Assembly: GCA_903890345.1 (NCBI GenBank)
Contig: CAITAV010000071.1
Coordinates: 1 to 46,527 of the forward strand
Reading direction: 5' to 3'
From: an uncultured Actinomycetes bacterium
GTDB lineage: Bacteria; Actinomycetota; Actinomycetes; Nanopelagicales; Nanopelagicaceae
Length of the DNA: 46,527 nucleotides
Under the pieces are notes generated by a model. The model worked only from the letters and a program-made list of their open reading frames with translations. It was not told the origin of the DNA and made no database searches. The first letter of the stretch is position 1. The number at the start of each line of letters is the position of its first letter. Shown in pieces: positions 16,026-25,339 of this stretch. A program made the position numbers and the translations under genes.

Positions 16026-18184
16026 TTATTGGTTGTTCGGTAAACGTCGTACACACCTTCGATTGATCTAACTGCAGTTAAAACCGCATCCAAGTGCGTT
16101 GCATCAGCCATTTCAAATGTAAATCGTGAGATCGCAACACGATCTTTAGTAGTACTCACAGCTGCGCTGAGAATATTGACCTGTTGCTCCGAAAGTGTGC
16201 GAGTTACATCGGCAAGTAAGCGTGCTCTATCAAGTGCTTCAACCTGAATATTTACTAAGAATAAACTCGAGGCACCTTCTAACCACTTCACGCCAACAAT
16301 GCGATCACTCTGATGTGTGTGTAAATCATCAGCATTTACGCAATCAGATCGGTGCACAGATATTCCGCTTCCGCGAGTAATAAATCCCATGATTGGATCT
16401 CCCGGAACGGGAGTGCAGCAACGAGCAAGCTTTACTAATACATCATCTATGCCTTCAACCTTGATTGCACTGCTCGAACGTTTTGCAACTGGCGCTCCTC
16501 CAGGAACAAAATCCATTGTGGGTTCGGGATGAGAGTCTTCAACTCCCATGAATTGAACTAACTTGTCGATGATCGCAGCCGATGAAACATGACCGTCTCC
16601 AACGGCTGAATACAACGCAGAGATATCTGGGTATCTCAACTCGTGTGCAAGTTCAAGCAAGGCATGACCTGCAAAGATTTTTTGTAACGGCAATCCTGCT
16701 TTGCGCATTTGGCGTGCAATAGATTCTCGGCCCGCTTCAATAGCTTCCTCACGTCGCTCTTTGCTAAACCACGCTTTGATCTTTGATCGAGCACGAGGAC
16801 TCTTAACAAAGTTAAGCCAATCTCGAGAAGGCGCTGCTGACTCACTCTTATTAGTAACTACCTCAACAACATCACCATTATTCAAACGAGTATCTAGTGG
16901 AATTAATCGTCCATTGACCTTTGCACCCGCACATCTATTGCCTACATCTGTATGCACTGAATAAGCAAAGTCAACAGGCGTCGAACCGCCTGGCAACGCC
17001 ACAACACTTCCTTTTGGCGTAAAGACGAAAACCTCAGGAGTACCAAGATCGAATCTCAGTGCTTCCAAAAATTCTGAAGGATCTTCAGTTTCTTTCTGCC
17101 ATTCATGTAATTGCCGTAACCAGAGCATCTGCGGAGAAGAAGAATTGGTATCCGTGCCATGTTTATATTTCCAATGAGCAGCGATTCCAAATTCAGCGCG
17201 TGAATGCATCTCAAAGGTACGAATTTGAATTTCAATTGCTTTGCCATCGGGACCGATCACGGTTGTATGAAGTGATTGGTATAAATTAAATTTGGGCATA
17301 GCTATGTAATCTTTGAATCTGCCCGGCACGGGTGACCATCGGGCGTGGATAGAACCGAGTACTGCGTAGCAATCTTTCACATCATTGACGAGAACTCTGA
17401 TGCCAACTAAGTCGTAGATATCATTAAAATCACGTCCACGGACAACCATCTTTTGATAAACGCTAAAGAAATGTTTCTTTCGCCCAGTAACAGTTGCTTC
17501 TACAGAATCCTTCGCAAGATCTTCTTCAACATCCTTGATAACTTCGGCGGTCAGAGCATCGCGAGAAGGACTGCGTTCTGCGACTAATCTTGAAATTTCC
17601 TCAAACTTTTTTGGTTCTAATACCGCGAATGAAAGATCTTCTAACTCCCATTTAATTGCGTTCATTCCCAGTCTGTGGGCAAGAGGTGCATAAATATCTA
17701 AAGTTTCTCGAGCCTTTCGTTCGGCGCTCTGCGGATCAACATATTTCCATGTACGGGCATTATGCAATCTATCTGCCAATTTAATAACGAGAACTCTGAT
17801 ATCTCGTGACATGGCGACAACCATCTTGCGTACAGTCTCTGCTTCGGCAGTCGGTCCGTAACTCAATTTATCTAACTTTGTCACACCATCAACCAGTGAT
17901 GAAATTTCGTCACCAAAATCACTCTTTAATTGAGTTAACGAATATGGAGTATCTTCAACGGTGTCATGCAATAACGCAGCAATAATAGTTGCATCATTGA
18001 GTCCTAATTCGGAGAGTATTTGTGCAACCGCAACTGGATGAGTGATGTATTCATCACCTGATTTACGAAGTTGACCTAAGTGAGCACTCTTTGCAACTTC
18101 ATAGGCCTTCTCAACCTTTGCAACATCAGACTTCGGATCATGCTCCTGTAAGGAGCTGATCAAGGGTTGTAAAAGTGTGTCCAT
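16022..18184 (-). CDS. relA: Bifunctional (p)ppGpp synthetase/hydrolase
   Basis: The long RelA/SpoT enzyme makes and degrades (p)ppGpp in the stringent response. The 720-residue protein has an HD hydrolase domain with HDTVED (73-78) and KLADRLHNART intact, a synthetase domain with DIYDLVGIRVLV and IEIQIRTFEMHSRAEFGIA, a TGS domain (about 395-455), and a C-terminal ACT domain. Both catalytic halves look functional. It follows secF after 17 bases without a Shine-Dalgarno. The apt gene often found between secF and relA in Actinobacteria is absent. Confidence 0.96.
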   Translation of the reverse strand: MDTLLQPLISSLQEHDPKSDVAKVEKAYEVAKSAHLGQLRKSGDEYITHPVAVAQILSELGLNDATIIAALLHDTVEDTPYSLTQLKSDFGDEISSLVDGVTKLDKLSYGPTAEAETVRKMVVAMSRDIRVLVIKLADRLHNARTWKYVDPQSAERKARETLDIYAPLAHRLGMNAIKWELEDLSFAVLEPKKFEEISRLVAERSPSRDALTAEVIKDVEEDLAKDSVEATVTGRKKHFFSVYQKMVVRGRDFNDIYDLVGIRVLVNDVKDCYAVLGSIHARWSPVPGRFKDYIAMPKFNLYQSLHTTVIGPDGKAIEIQIRTFEMHSRAEFGIAAHWKYKHGTDTNSSSPQMLWLRQLHEWQKETEDPSEFLEALRFDLGTPEVFVFTPKGSVVALPGGSTPVDFAYSVHTDVGNRCAGAKVNGRLIPLDTRLNNGDVVEVVTNKSESAAPSRDWLNFVKSPRARSKIKAWFSKERREEAIEAGRESIARQMRKAGLPLQKIFAGHALLELAHELRYPDISALYSAVGDGHVSSAAIIDKLVQFMGVEDSHPEPTMDFVPGGAPVAKRSSSAIKVEGIDDVLVKLARCCTPVPGDPIMGFITRGSGISVHRSDCVNADDLHTHQSDRIVGVKWLEGASSLFLVNIQVEALDRARLLADVTRTLSEQQVNILSAAVSTTKDRVAISRFTFEMADATHLDAVLTAVRSIEGVYDVYRTTNN

Positions 18185-18201
18185 CTGGGACGCAAATAAA
18201 G

Positions 18202-19260
18202 TTACTTGCGACCTTTGCGTTTTGGTTGATTACGTGGACCACGTTTTTCGCTACCGCCATCTGAAAGAGGCGCTCCAGTTGTTGCAAGAACTGGTGATCC
18301 CCCACGAGCGTTTACGCGCTTTGCCAATGCTTGCATCGCGGGTTCGCGTTCGCGCATTACAGCTAGCAATGGTGTTGCAATAAATATTGAAGAATACGCT
18401 CCAGTTGCTAATCCGATGAAGAGAGCCAAAGAAAGATCCTTTAGCGTTCCTGCACCCAATAAACCTGCTCCAACGAATAAAATTGAACCAACTGGCAACA
18501 AAGCCATGATGGATGTATTTGCTGAACGTACAAGCGTTTGGTTAACGGCCAAGTTTGCGGCTTGTGAATATGTCATCTTCGACGTTGCAGTTACCGAGCG
18601 AGTATTTTCGCGGACCTTATCAAAAACAACCACGGTGTCGTATAAGGAATATCCCAGAATTGTTAAGAATCCAATGACGGTCGCTGGGGTTACATCAAAA
18701 CCAACCAGTGCATAAATCCCAACCGTGATAAATACGTCGTGAATAACAGCAACTATTGCTGCAACAGCCATTTTTGGTTCAAAAGCCATCGCAAGATAAA
18801 GCATGACAACTGCGATGAATCCAATTAGACCATATAAAGCTTTACGGGTAATTTCTTTACCCCATGAAGGACCAATGATCTGTGTGTCAATTGAATCTAC
18901 GCTTACACCAAATGTGGAAGCTAAAGAATCTTGCAGAGCGTTAGATTTATCATTTGCGAGCGAACCAGTTTGAATACGAACTTTATCGTTTCCGACTAAC
19001 TGCACGATATTTTCACCGGTGATACCTGCCGCAGTTAGTGCTGACTCTGCTTGTGCAACTGTAGAACCTGCTTTTGTTACGGTGTAAGACGCACCGCCTT
19101 TGAATTCGATTCCAAGGTGCAAACCTTGCAATGAAAGCGCAGCGATGGAAGCGATAATTAATAAACCTGAGAGCGCATACCAACGGCGACGTTTTCCTAT
19201 GAAATCTATTGAAGTTTCACCTGAGTGCAGACGTCCACCGAGACCTGAAAATTTAGACAT
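18202..19260 (-). CDS. secF: Protein translocase subunit SecF
   Basis: SecF pairs with SecD to use the proton gradient to pull proteins through SecYEG. The 352-residue membrane protein has a first transmembrane segment at about 27-45, a periplasmic P1 region (about 50-130), and five further segments with the conserved GYSLYDTVVVFDKVREN block. It ends in a positively charged Arg/Lys-rich tail (from about 330). It lies three bases after secD. Confidence 0.96.
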   Translation of the reverse strand: MSKFSGLGGRLHSGETSIDFIGKRRRWYALSGLLIIASIAALSLQGLHLGIEFKGGASYTVTKAGSTVAQAESALTAAGITGENIVQLVGNDKVRIQTGSLANDKSNALQDSLASTFGVSVDSIDTQIIGPSWGKEITRKALYGLIGFIAVVMLYLAMAFEPKMAVAAIVAVIHDVFITVGIYALVGFDVTPATVIGFLTILGYSLYDTVVVFDKVRENTRSVTATSKMTYSQAANLAVNQTLVRSANTSIMALLPVGSILFVGAGLLGAGTLKDLSLALFIGLATGAYSSIFIATPLLAVMREREPAMQALAKRVNARGGSPVLATTGAPLSDGGSEKRGPRNQPKRKGRK

Positions 19261-19263
19261 TAC

Positions 19264-20787
19264 TTATGCCTCCTTGGTTGCGTGTGAAAGAGCACCAAGG
19301 CTCTTTGGTGATACGCCTGAAAGCGCATGTCCGGAACTGTAGAAATTCAAGCGAGCTAAATAAGTCGTTAGTGGTTTTGTAAAAGCAAATACAACGAGAA
19401 GATCTACCAGAGTTGTTAGTCCCAAAGTAAATGCGAATCCACGAACACCACCGACAGCAAAGAAGTAAAGAAGTACTGCGGCAATAATAGAAACGAAGTC
19501 AGCCACAATAATTGTGCGACGTGCACGAACCCAACCAGTTTCTACAGCCGAACGAAGAGATCTTCCTTCACGGACTTCATCTCTAATACGTTCGAAATAA
19601 ACAATAAATGAGTCGGCAGTAATACCGATAGCCACGATGGCTCCTGCAATGCCGGCTAATGTAAGTGTGAACCCAATCCATTTTCCAAGGAGCAAAAAGA
19701 GAAGATAAACAAGTCCACCAGCGACAAGCAATGAACCAACGGATACAACTCCGAGACCACGGTAATAAAGAAGTGAGTAAAGAAGTACGAGAGCCAAACC
19801 TAGGAATCCAGCGAGTAAGCCAGCGTTTAATTGATCTGCACCAAGTGTTGGTGAAACTTGTTGAACTTCTCCGCGGTCAAATGCAAGTGGCAATGCACCG
19901 TATTTAAGTACGTTTGCAAGATCTTGCGCTTCTACCTGGCTAAAGGAGCCAGTGATCTGAGCGTTACCGGATGGAATTGCCTCATTAATGCGTGGCGCTG
20001 AAACAACTAATCCATCTAGAACAATTGCTACCTGGTTTTGAGGTGTTGGCAACGATGTTACTCGCGCTGTGATGTCACCAAAGGCTTTTGTGCCTTCATC
20101 ATTGAAAACCAAGGAAACATACCAAGCGTTGCCGCCTTGTTGATCAATTCCGGCTGTCGCCTTAGAAACCTGACGTCCTAATACTTCAGCTTTATCAAGA
20201 ATGTACTTTGCGCCGCCGTTTCTATCGCACGCAATAATTGCGCTATCTGCATTATCGCTACCAGTTCCTTGCAAATTTTCTGGCTTAGTGCAATCAAGGG
20301 CTGCAAATTGTGCATTTAATTCTGGAGTAACTGCGGCTGCGGGAGTCGCTGCTGGATCGGTAGGCGCAGCAGATGCTGTTCCTGGGGCCGTTGCTAATAC
20401 TTGTCTAAAACGCAACTCTGCAGTTTGTCCTACCAATTCAACAACACGACGACCAGTATCTCCTGGAATTGAAATAATGATTTGGCGATTTGTTCCGCTA
20501 CCTTGCGCGGCAACTTCACTTTCAGCAACACCTAATGAGTTAACACGTTGGCGAATAATTGAAACTGCTTGATCGATTGCCTCCGTTGTAACTTTGCCAT
20601 TCTCACCTGGAGCAATTCGTGGCTGCAAAGTAACGCTTGTTCCTCCTCGAAGGTCAAGACCAAGTCGAACTGCTGTTGCACCAGTAATCAAAACTGTTGC
20701 AAGTAAAGCGAGCATGACGAGGGCAAGGACTACCAAGGTGCGCCCTGGACGGGCAGAAGTTTTTACGGGTTTATTCGATGTAGACAT
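19264..20787 (-). CDS. secD: Protein translocase subunit SecD
   Basis: The 507-residue SecD has an N-terminal membrane segment (about 17-38), RLGLDLRGGTSVTL, a large extracytoplasmic region with an Ala/Pro/Thr-rich insertion (about 138-160), and six transmembrane segments in all, including the GITADSFIVYFERIRDE motif. Usual gene order in Actinobacteria is ruvB-yajC-secD-secF; here only 11 bases separate ruvB and secD and yajC is missing. A TAGACT eight bases upstream of the ATG may be its own -10. Confidence 0.96.
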   Translation of the reverse strand: MSTSNKPVKTSARPGRTLVVLALVMLALLATVLITGATAVRLGLDLRGGTSVTLQPRIAPGENGKVTTEAIDQAVSIIRQRVNSLGVAESEVAAQGSGTNRQIIISIPGDTGRRVVELVGQTAELRFRQVLATAPGTASAAPTDPAATPAAAVTPELNAQFAALDCTKPENLQGTGSDNADSAIIACDRNGGAKYILDKAEVLGRQVSKATAGIDQQGGNAWYVSLVFNDEGTKAFGDITARVTSLPTPQNQVAIVLDGLVVSAPRINEAIPSGNAQITGSFSQVEAQDLANVLKYGALPLAFDRGEVQQVSPTLGADQLNAGLLAGFLGLALVLLYSLLYYRGLGVVSVGSLLVAGGLVYLLFLLLGKWIGFTLTLAGIAGAIVAIGITADSFIVYFERIRDEVREGRSLRSAVETGWVRARRTIIVADFVSIIAAVLLYFFAVGGVRGFAFTLGLTTLVDLLVVFAFTKPLTTYLARLNFYSSGHALSGVSPKSLGALSHATKEA

Positions 20788-20795
20788 AAGTGCAG

Positions 20796-20801
20796 AGTCT
20801 A
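20796..20801 (-). promoter_or_regulatory. putative -10 (TAGACT) of secD overlapping the ruvB stop
   Basis: On the minus strand TAGACT, whose first three bases are the ruvB stop codon, is followed by eight bases and the secD ATG. No Shine-Dalgarno is present. Either secD has a leaderless promoter here or it is read through from ruvB. Confidence 0.3.
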
Positions 20802-21851
20802 GGCGTGAATATCTGGTGTGTCGAAAAGGCCCGGAGTTGCCGCTAAATCAGCGGGTGGAGTGCGCCCAATATGGGTCCAACCCAGTGCTGTTGCAATTCT
20901 TCCGCGAGATGTTCGGGCCATAAAACCATTGCGGACCAAAAATGGTTCTGCGACAGATTCAACAGTTTCGCTTTCTTCACCAACTGCAATCGCAAGAGTA
21001 GATAGACCAACTGGTCCTCCATTAAATCTTTCAATCAAGGCAGTTAGAACCGCTCGATCTAATCGGTCTAAACCTTTTTCATCTACTTCATACATTTCAA
21101 GGGCGGCCATTGCGTGATTATGTGAAAGAACATTTCCACCTTGCACTTGAGCAAAATCTCGCACACGTCGCAGCAATCTATTTGAGATTCGCGGGGTGCC
21201 ACGAGAACGCCCTGCTATCTCTTCAACCGCCTTTGCATCAATTGTTAAGCCAAGCAATTTTGCGCTTCTAGTAATAACAGTTGCAAGATCCTTTTCATCG
21301 TAGAAATCAAGGTGAGCTGTAAAACCAAATCGATCACGCAACGGACTTGGCAGCAAACCTGCGCGAGTTGTTGCTCCTACTAATGTAAATCGAGGCAGTT
21401 GTAGTGGAATAGCAGTTGCACCCGGGCCTTTTCCAACTACAACATCTACACGAAAATCTTCCATCGCAAGGTATAACAACTCTTCTGCTGGGCGCGGCAA
21501 TCTATGAATTTCATCAAGAAAAAGAATCTCACCTTCTACTAAGGAAGAGAGAATTGCGGCTAAATCTCCTGCGTGAGTAATTGCCGGTCCGCTCGTAACT
21601 CGAATCGGTGTATTCATTTCACTTGCCAAAATAAGTGCCAACGTGGTTTTACCTAAGCCTGGCGGACCAGATAGCAAAATATGATCAGCTGCGCTTTCGC
21701 GTTTTCTGGCAGCACTAAGTAATACATCTATTTGTTGGCGCACTCGGTCTTGGCCGATGAAATCTTGCAACGTTTTTGGGCGAAGTGCATTTTCTGCAGC
21801 ACCATCATCGCTTCGAAGTGCAGGAGTTACTAAACGATCATCTGGAGTCAT
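20799..21851 (-). CDS. ruvB: Holliday junction branch-migration ATPase RuvB
   Basis: RuvB is the hexameric AAA+ motor that drives branch migration with RuvA. The 350-residue protein has Walker A GPPGLGKTT (62-70), Walker B LFLDEIHR, sensor 1 VGATTRAGLLPSPLRDRFG, and a C-terminal winged helix (LGWTHIGRTPP). The start overlaps the ruvA stop by four bases, completing ruvC-ruvA-ruvB. Confidence 0.98.
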   Translation of the reverse strand: MTPDDRLVTPALRSDDGAAENALRPKTLQDFIGQDRVRQQIDVLLSAARKRESAADHILLSGPPGLGKTTLALILASEMNTPIRVTSGPAITHAGDLAAILSSLVEGEILFLDEIHRLPRPAEELLYLAMEDFRVDVVVGKGPGATAIPLQLPRFTLVGATTRAGLLPSPLRDRFGFTAHLDFYDEKDLATVITRSAKLLGLTIDAKAVEEIAGRSRGTPRISNRLLRRVRDFAQVQGGNVLSHNHAMAALEMYEVDEKGLDRLDRAVLTALIERFNGGPVGLSTLAIAVGEESETVESVAEPFLVRNGFMARTSRGRIATALGWTHIGRTPPADLAATPGLFDTPDIHA

Positions 21852-22447
21852 TTTTTACCACTTTGTAGCGCCAGTTTGAGTAGTTCTCCCAATTCCATCT
21901 TTGCAATTTCTTCTTGCGGAATATCTGATAAAACAGAGTTAATTGCGTCATCTGAATCTTTGGCAGAAAATCCTAAAGAGATAAGCGCACTTGTTAATTG
22001 CTCGCGCCACACTGGTTGATGAGATCTCGTGTATGAACCTTGTCCGAAATCACTTATCTTGGATTTAAGTTCCAGGATTAAACGTTGGGCTCCTTTTTTG
22101 CCTATTCCCGGAACTTTCTCAATCGCTGAAATATTTTCGGTATTCACGGCGTGTGCTAGCTCTGAAGGTGTCAGAGCGCCCAAAATTGAGAGCGCAACTT
22201 TTGGACCAATACCTGAAACGGTTTGAACTAATTCAAATAGAACGCGCGATGGTTCATCGCTAAAACCAAAGAGTGTGAGTGAATCTTCTCGCACTACAAG
22301 GGAGGTGAATAAGTTTGCATGTGCACCGACTGTCAATGAATTGCTGGTGTGAGCATTTATTAAAACATTCATGCCCACTCCCCCTACTTCAATGATTGCT
22401 CTATCGGGAGTAAGTGATTTCACAGTACCGCTTAATGTTGCAATCAT
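21848..22447 (-). CDS. ruvA: Holliday junction-binding protein RuvA
   Basis: RuvA binds four-way junctions as a tetramer. The start is the ATG at 22447 (MIATLSGTVKSL), which gives 199 residues and an ATGA overlap with the ruvC stop; the frame is open further upstream inside ruvC but that part is not RuvA. It has the N-terminal OB-fold, two helix-hairpin-helix motifs (GIGPKVALSILG and VPGIGKKGAQRLILEL), and a C-terminal domain III that contacts RuvB. Confidence 0.96.
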   Translation of the reverse strand: MIATLSGTVKSLTPDRAIIEVGGVGMNVLINAHTSNSLTVGAHANLFTSLVVREDSLTLFGFSDEPSRVLFELVQTVSGIGPKVALSILGALTPSELAHAVNTENISAIEKVPGIGKKGAQRLILELKSKISDFGQGSYTRSHQPVWREQLTSALISLGFSAKDSDDAINSVLSDIPQEEIAKMELGELLKLALQSGKK

Positions 22448-22977
22448 CGTAGGGTTGCCAATCGCTTTTTCTCGGCGGCTAGCGCTGTTTTGATTTTTGA
22501 ATCCGCAGAGCCGCGCCAAATATGACAGATGGCAAGTGCAAGTGCATCAGCGCTATCTGCTGGCTTAGGAATTTCTTGTAAATTCAATAGACGTTTAACC
22601 ATTTCCGATACTTGAGCTTTATTTGCTCGACCAGAACCGGTAACTGCAGCCTTGACTTCACTCGGTGTATGTAAAAACACTGGGACACCGTGCTGTGCCG
22701 CAACTAGTAATGCGATTCCTGCGGCTTGCGCCGTACCCATAACAGTGCGCACGTTGTGTTGTGAGAAAACTCTTTCAACAGCGATGACATCAGGTGAGTA
22801 CTTCTCTACCCATTCTGTAATCTGCGAATGAAGTTTAAGTAAGCGATGATCTAGATCTAATTCTGTGCCAGTCATAATTACGCCGACGCCATTGAGGGTC
22901 AAAGCAGATCCTGGAGTGCCCGAAACAATGCCGACTCCACATCTAGTCAGACCGGGGTCGATTCCAAGAACTCGCAT
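22444..22977 (-). CDS. ruvC: Holliday junction resolvase RuvC
   Basis: RuvC nicks Holliday junctions symmetrically. The 177-residue protein has the RNase H-fold acidic set: D7 in GIDPGLTRCG, E in VERVFSQHNVRT, and Asp residues in PKPADSADALALAICH. Length is normal. It lies 30 bases after yebC. The ATG lacks a Shine-Dalgarno and is preceded by a TAGGCT six bases upstream, consistent with a leaderless transcript. Confidence 0.97.
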   Translation of the reverse strand: MRVLGIDPGLTRCGVGIVSGTPGSALTLNGVGVIMTGTELDLDHRLLKLHSQITEWVEKYSPDVIAVERVFSQHNVRTVMGTAQAAGIALLVAAQHGVPVFLHTPSEVKAAVTGSGRANKAQVSEMVKRLLNLQEIPKPADSADALALAICHIWRGSADSKIKTALAAEKKRLATLR

Positions 22978-22983
22978 GGCGCA

Positions 22984-22989
22984 AGCCTA
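22984..22989 (-). promoter_or_regulatory. putative -10 (TAGGCT) of ruvCAB
   Basis: On the minus strand TAGGCT is separated from the ruvC ATG by six bases (TGCGCC). The same TAGGCT-N6-ATG string occurs at thrS and at the gene starting at 29555. Confidence 0.45.
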
Positions 22990-23007
22990 AGAGGTGGGGC
23001 GAAAAAA

Positions 23008-23760
23008 TTAAGCCAGGCTCGCCATTACTTCATCTGATACATCAGCATTACTGAAGACATTTTGCACATCATCTAGCTCTTCGATCGCATCGATAAGTTC
23101 GAAAACTTTCGTCGCTGATTCGGCATCCAAATCAATAGTCATGGATGGAATGAAAGAAGAATCTGCAGATTCGTAATCTATCCCTGCACTTTGTAGTGCT
23201 GTGCGCGCTGTGACTAAATCACTTGCTTCACAAACGATTTCAAATGCTTCACCATTATCGTTAACTTCTTCGGCGCCGGCTTCAAGAACTGCTTCAAGAA
23301 TAGATTCTTCAGTTACACCTGATGCTTTATTCACAATGATCAAACCTTTGCGATGAAACAGATATGAAACTGAACCAGGATCGGCCATCGAACCGCCGTT
23401 ACGGGTGACAGCGACTCGGACTTCAGATGCAGCGCGATTTCGGTTATCTGATAAACATTCGATCATGATTGCCACACCATGTGGTCCGTAGCCTTCATAC
23501 ATAATCGTTTGCCAATCAGAGCCACCAGATTCAAGGCCAGCTCCGCGCTTAATTGCACGATCAATATTGTCTGCCGGCATTGAATTCTTCTTCGCCTTAG
23601 CGACAGCGTCAAAAAGTGTTGGGTTGCCATCCATATCTGGACCACCGTTACGCGAAGCTACTTCAATTGCTTTGATTAGCTTCGCAAAATTCTTAGCACG
23701 ACGACCATCGATGACAGCCTTTTTATGCTTTGTAGTTGCCCACTTGGAATGGCCGGACAT
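23008..23760 (-). CDS. YebC/PmpR family protein
   Basis: The 250-residue protein has the YebC hallmarks: MSGHSKWATTKHKKAVIDG at the start, the DNIDRAIKRGAG loop, YEGYGPHGVAIMIECLSDNR, and an acidic C-terminal third. The family has been described as DNA-binding regulators, and more recently some members as translation factors that ease stalling; which applies here cannot be told. It has a clear Shine-Dalgarno (AGGTGAGG) and its own promoter, and sits before ruvC as in many bacteria. Confidence 0.95.
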   Translation of the reverse strand: MSGHSKWATTKHKKAVIDGRRAKNFAKLIKAIEVASRNGGPDMDGNPTLFDAVAKAKKNSMPADNIDRAIKRGAGLESGGSDWQTIMYEGYGPHGVAIMIECLSDNRNRAASEVRVAVTRNGGSMADPGSVSYLFHRKGLIIVNKASGVTEESILEAVLEAGAEEVNDNGEAFEIVCEASDLVTARTALQSAGIDYESADSSFIPSMTIDLDAESATKVFELIDAIEELDDVQNVFSNADVSDEVMASLA

Positions 23761-23801
23761 TTAACACCTCACCTGAAAGATTGTTTGTACATGCTTACTT
23801 T

Positions 23802-23831
23802 ATCGTAATTTTAAGTAATTTCTATAAGCAA
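23802..23831 (-). promoter_or_regulatory. putative promoter of yebC
   Basis: On the minus strand TTGCTT (23831-23826) and TACGAT (23807-23802) are separated by 18 bases, a good sigma-70-type spacing. The expected start of transcription leaves a leader of roughly 35 bases carrying the yebC ribosome binding site. The -35 overlaps the last codons of pdxT. Confidence 0.5.
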
Positions 23832-24427
23832 ACTTTGTCGAGGAAATACCTATGAACGCTGTAGTCATCAGTAATTTCAGGATGAAAAGCCGTTGCCAAT
23901 AAATGCCCCTGACGCACAGCAACTGGATGGGATGCACCACCTGCGCCTTCGTAACTCGCTAAGACTTCGACGTTTTTGCCAACTTTTTCAACCCATGGAG
24001 CTCTAATAAAAATTGCATGTATCGGAGAACCAGAAATTGCCGGTGCAGAAATGTCGCATTCAAATGAATCCACTTGCCGCCCGAAAGCATTGCGGCGAAC
24101 AGTGATATCAATTCCTCCAAATGTTTCTTGTCCATCTTTTGCAGCGACAATGTGATCTGCCAACATAATCATTCCGGCACAGGAGCCATATGTTGGCATG
24201 CCTGCTGCAATTCGCTTTTTTATTGGTTCGAAAACTTCAAAAGTTTTGGCGAGAGAAACAATCGTTGTTGATTCTCCACCCGGGATTATGAGTGCATCAA
24301 TTTTTTCTAACTCAGCAGGAGTACGAACCTCAATGCCTTGGACTCCGCATTGCGCCAAAGCATTTAAGTGTTCGCGAAAATCACCCTGTAAAGCTAGAAC
24401 GCCAACCTGCAAGTTTTTTACTACCAA
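23822..24427 (-). CDS. pdxT: Pyridoxal 5'-phosphate synthase glutaminase subunit PdxT
   Basis: PdxT releases ammonia from glutamine for PdxS. The 201-residue class I amidotransferase has GGES (50-53), nucleophile C83 in TYGSCAGMIML, and the His-Glu pair in AFHPEITDD near the C-terminus. Its start overlaps pdxS by seven bases, which fits equimolar production of the two subunits. Confidence 0.96.
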   Translation of the reverse strand: MVVKNLQVGVLALQGDFREHLNALAQCGVQGIEVRTPAELEKIDALIIPGGESTTIVSLAKTFEVFEPIKKRIAAGMPTYGSCAGMIMLADHIVAAKDGQETFGGIDITVRRNAFGRQVDSFECDISAPAISGSPIHAIFIRAPWVEKVGKNVEVLASYEGAGGASHPVAVRQGHLLATAFHPEITDDYSVHRYFLDKVCL

Positions 24428-25308
24428 CCACGTTCAGAGAGGCGATGCGGTGCTGGAAGATCTGCAACATTTATGCCGACCATAGCTTCACCGAGTCCAC
24501 GTGACGCATCCGCAATAACTTTTGCATCTGTAAAGGCAGTTGTTGCTTTAACGCAAGCTTCTGCTCGTCGCTTTGGATCTCCAGATTTGAAGATACCTGA
24601 ACCAATGAACACGCCATCAGCGCCCATCTGCATCATTAGTGCAGCATCGGCTGGAGTGGCAATGCCACCTGCTGTAAATAGAACAACTGGAAGCTTGCCA
24701 TTTGCTGCAACTTCTTTAACTAAATCAAAAGGCGCCTGCATTTCTTTTGCAGCGACATAGAGTTCGTCTTCGCGCATAGAAGTTAGACGACGAATTTCTC
24801 CGCCAATTTGGCGCATGTGTGTCATTGCATTTGAAACATCGCCGGTTCCGGCTTCGCCCTTTGAGCGAATCATTGCCGCACCTTCATTGATGCGACGAAG
24901 TGCTTCACCCAAATTTGTTGCACCGCAAACAAAAGGAATCGTGAAATCCCACTTGTTAATGTGATTGGCATAATCAGTTGGAGTGAGAACTTCAGATTCA
25001 TCAATAAAATCAACACCTAAGCTTTGAAGAATTTGTGCTTCGACAAAGTGACCAATGCGTGCCTTAGCCATTACAGGAATTGAAACCGCTGCTTGAATCG
25101 CAGCAATCATGTCTGGATCAGACATGCGTGCTACTCCACCTTGCGCACGGATATCAGCCGGAACTCTTTCAAGTGCCATAACAGCAACAGCGCCAGCATC
25201 TTCGGCAATTTTTGCTTGCTCAACATTGACAACATCCATGATGACGCCGCCCTTAAGCATTTCTGCCATTCCGCGTTTAACGCGTGATGTTCCGCTTTCC
25301 TGTGCCAT
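24421..25308 (-). CDS. pdxS: Pyridoxal 5'-phosphate synthase subunit PdxS
   Basis: PdxS condenses ribose 5-phosphate, glyceraldehyde 3-phosphate and ammonia into PLP (the deoxyxylulose-independent route). The 295-residue TIM barrel shows D25, catalytic K82 in PVMAKARIGHFVEA, the RSKGEAGTGDVSNA phosphate/lysine loop, and the FTAGGIATPADAALMMQMGADG phosphate site, here quoted in parts. The gene has a good Shine-Dalgarno (AGGGAG) and starts the pdxS-pdxT unit. Confidence 0.97.
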   Translation of the reverse strand: MAQESGTSRVKRGMAEMLKGGVIMDVVNVEQAKIAEDAGAVAVMALERVPADIRAQGGVARMSDPDMIAAIQAAVSIPVMAKARIGHFVEAQILQSLGVDFIDESEVLTPTDYANHINKWDFTIPFVCGATNLGEALRRINEGAAMIRSKGEAGTGDVSNAMTHMRQIGGEIRRLTSMREDELYVAAKEMQAPFDLVKEVAANGKLPVVLFTAGGIATPADAALMMQMGADGVFIGSGIFKSGDPKRRAEACVKATTAFTDAKVIADASRGLGEAMVGINVADLPAPHRLSERGW

Positions 25309-25339
25309 TACAACTCCCTGTATGAATAGGGGGCTAATA

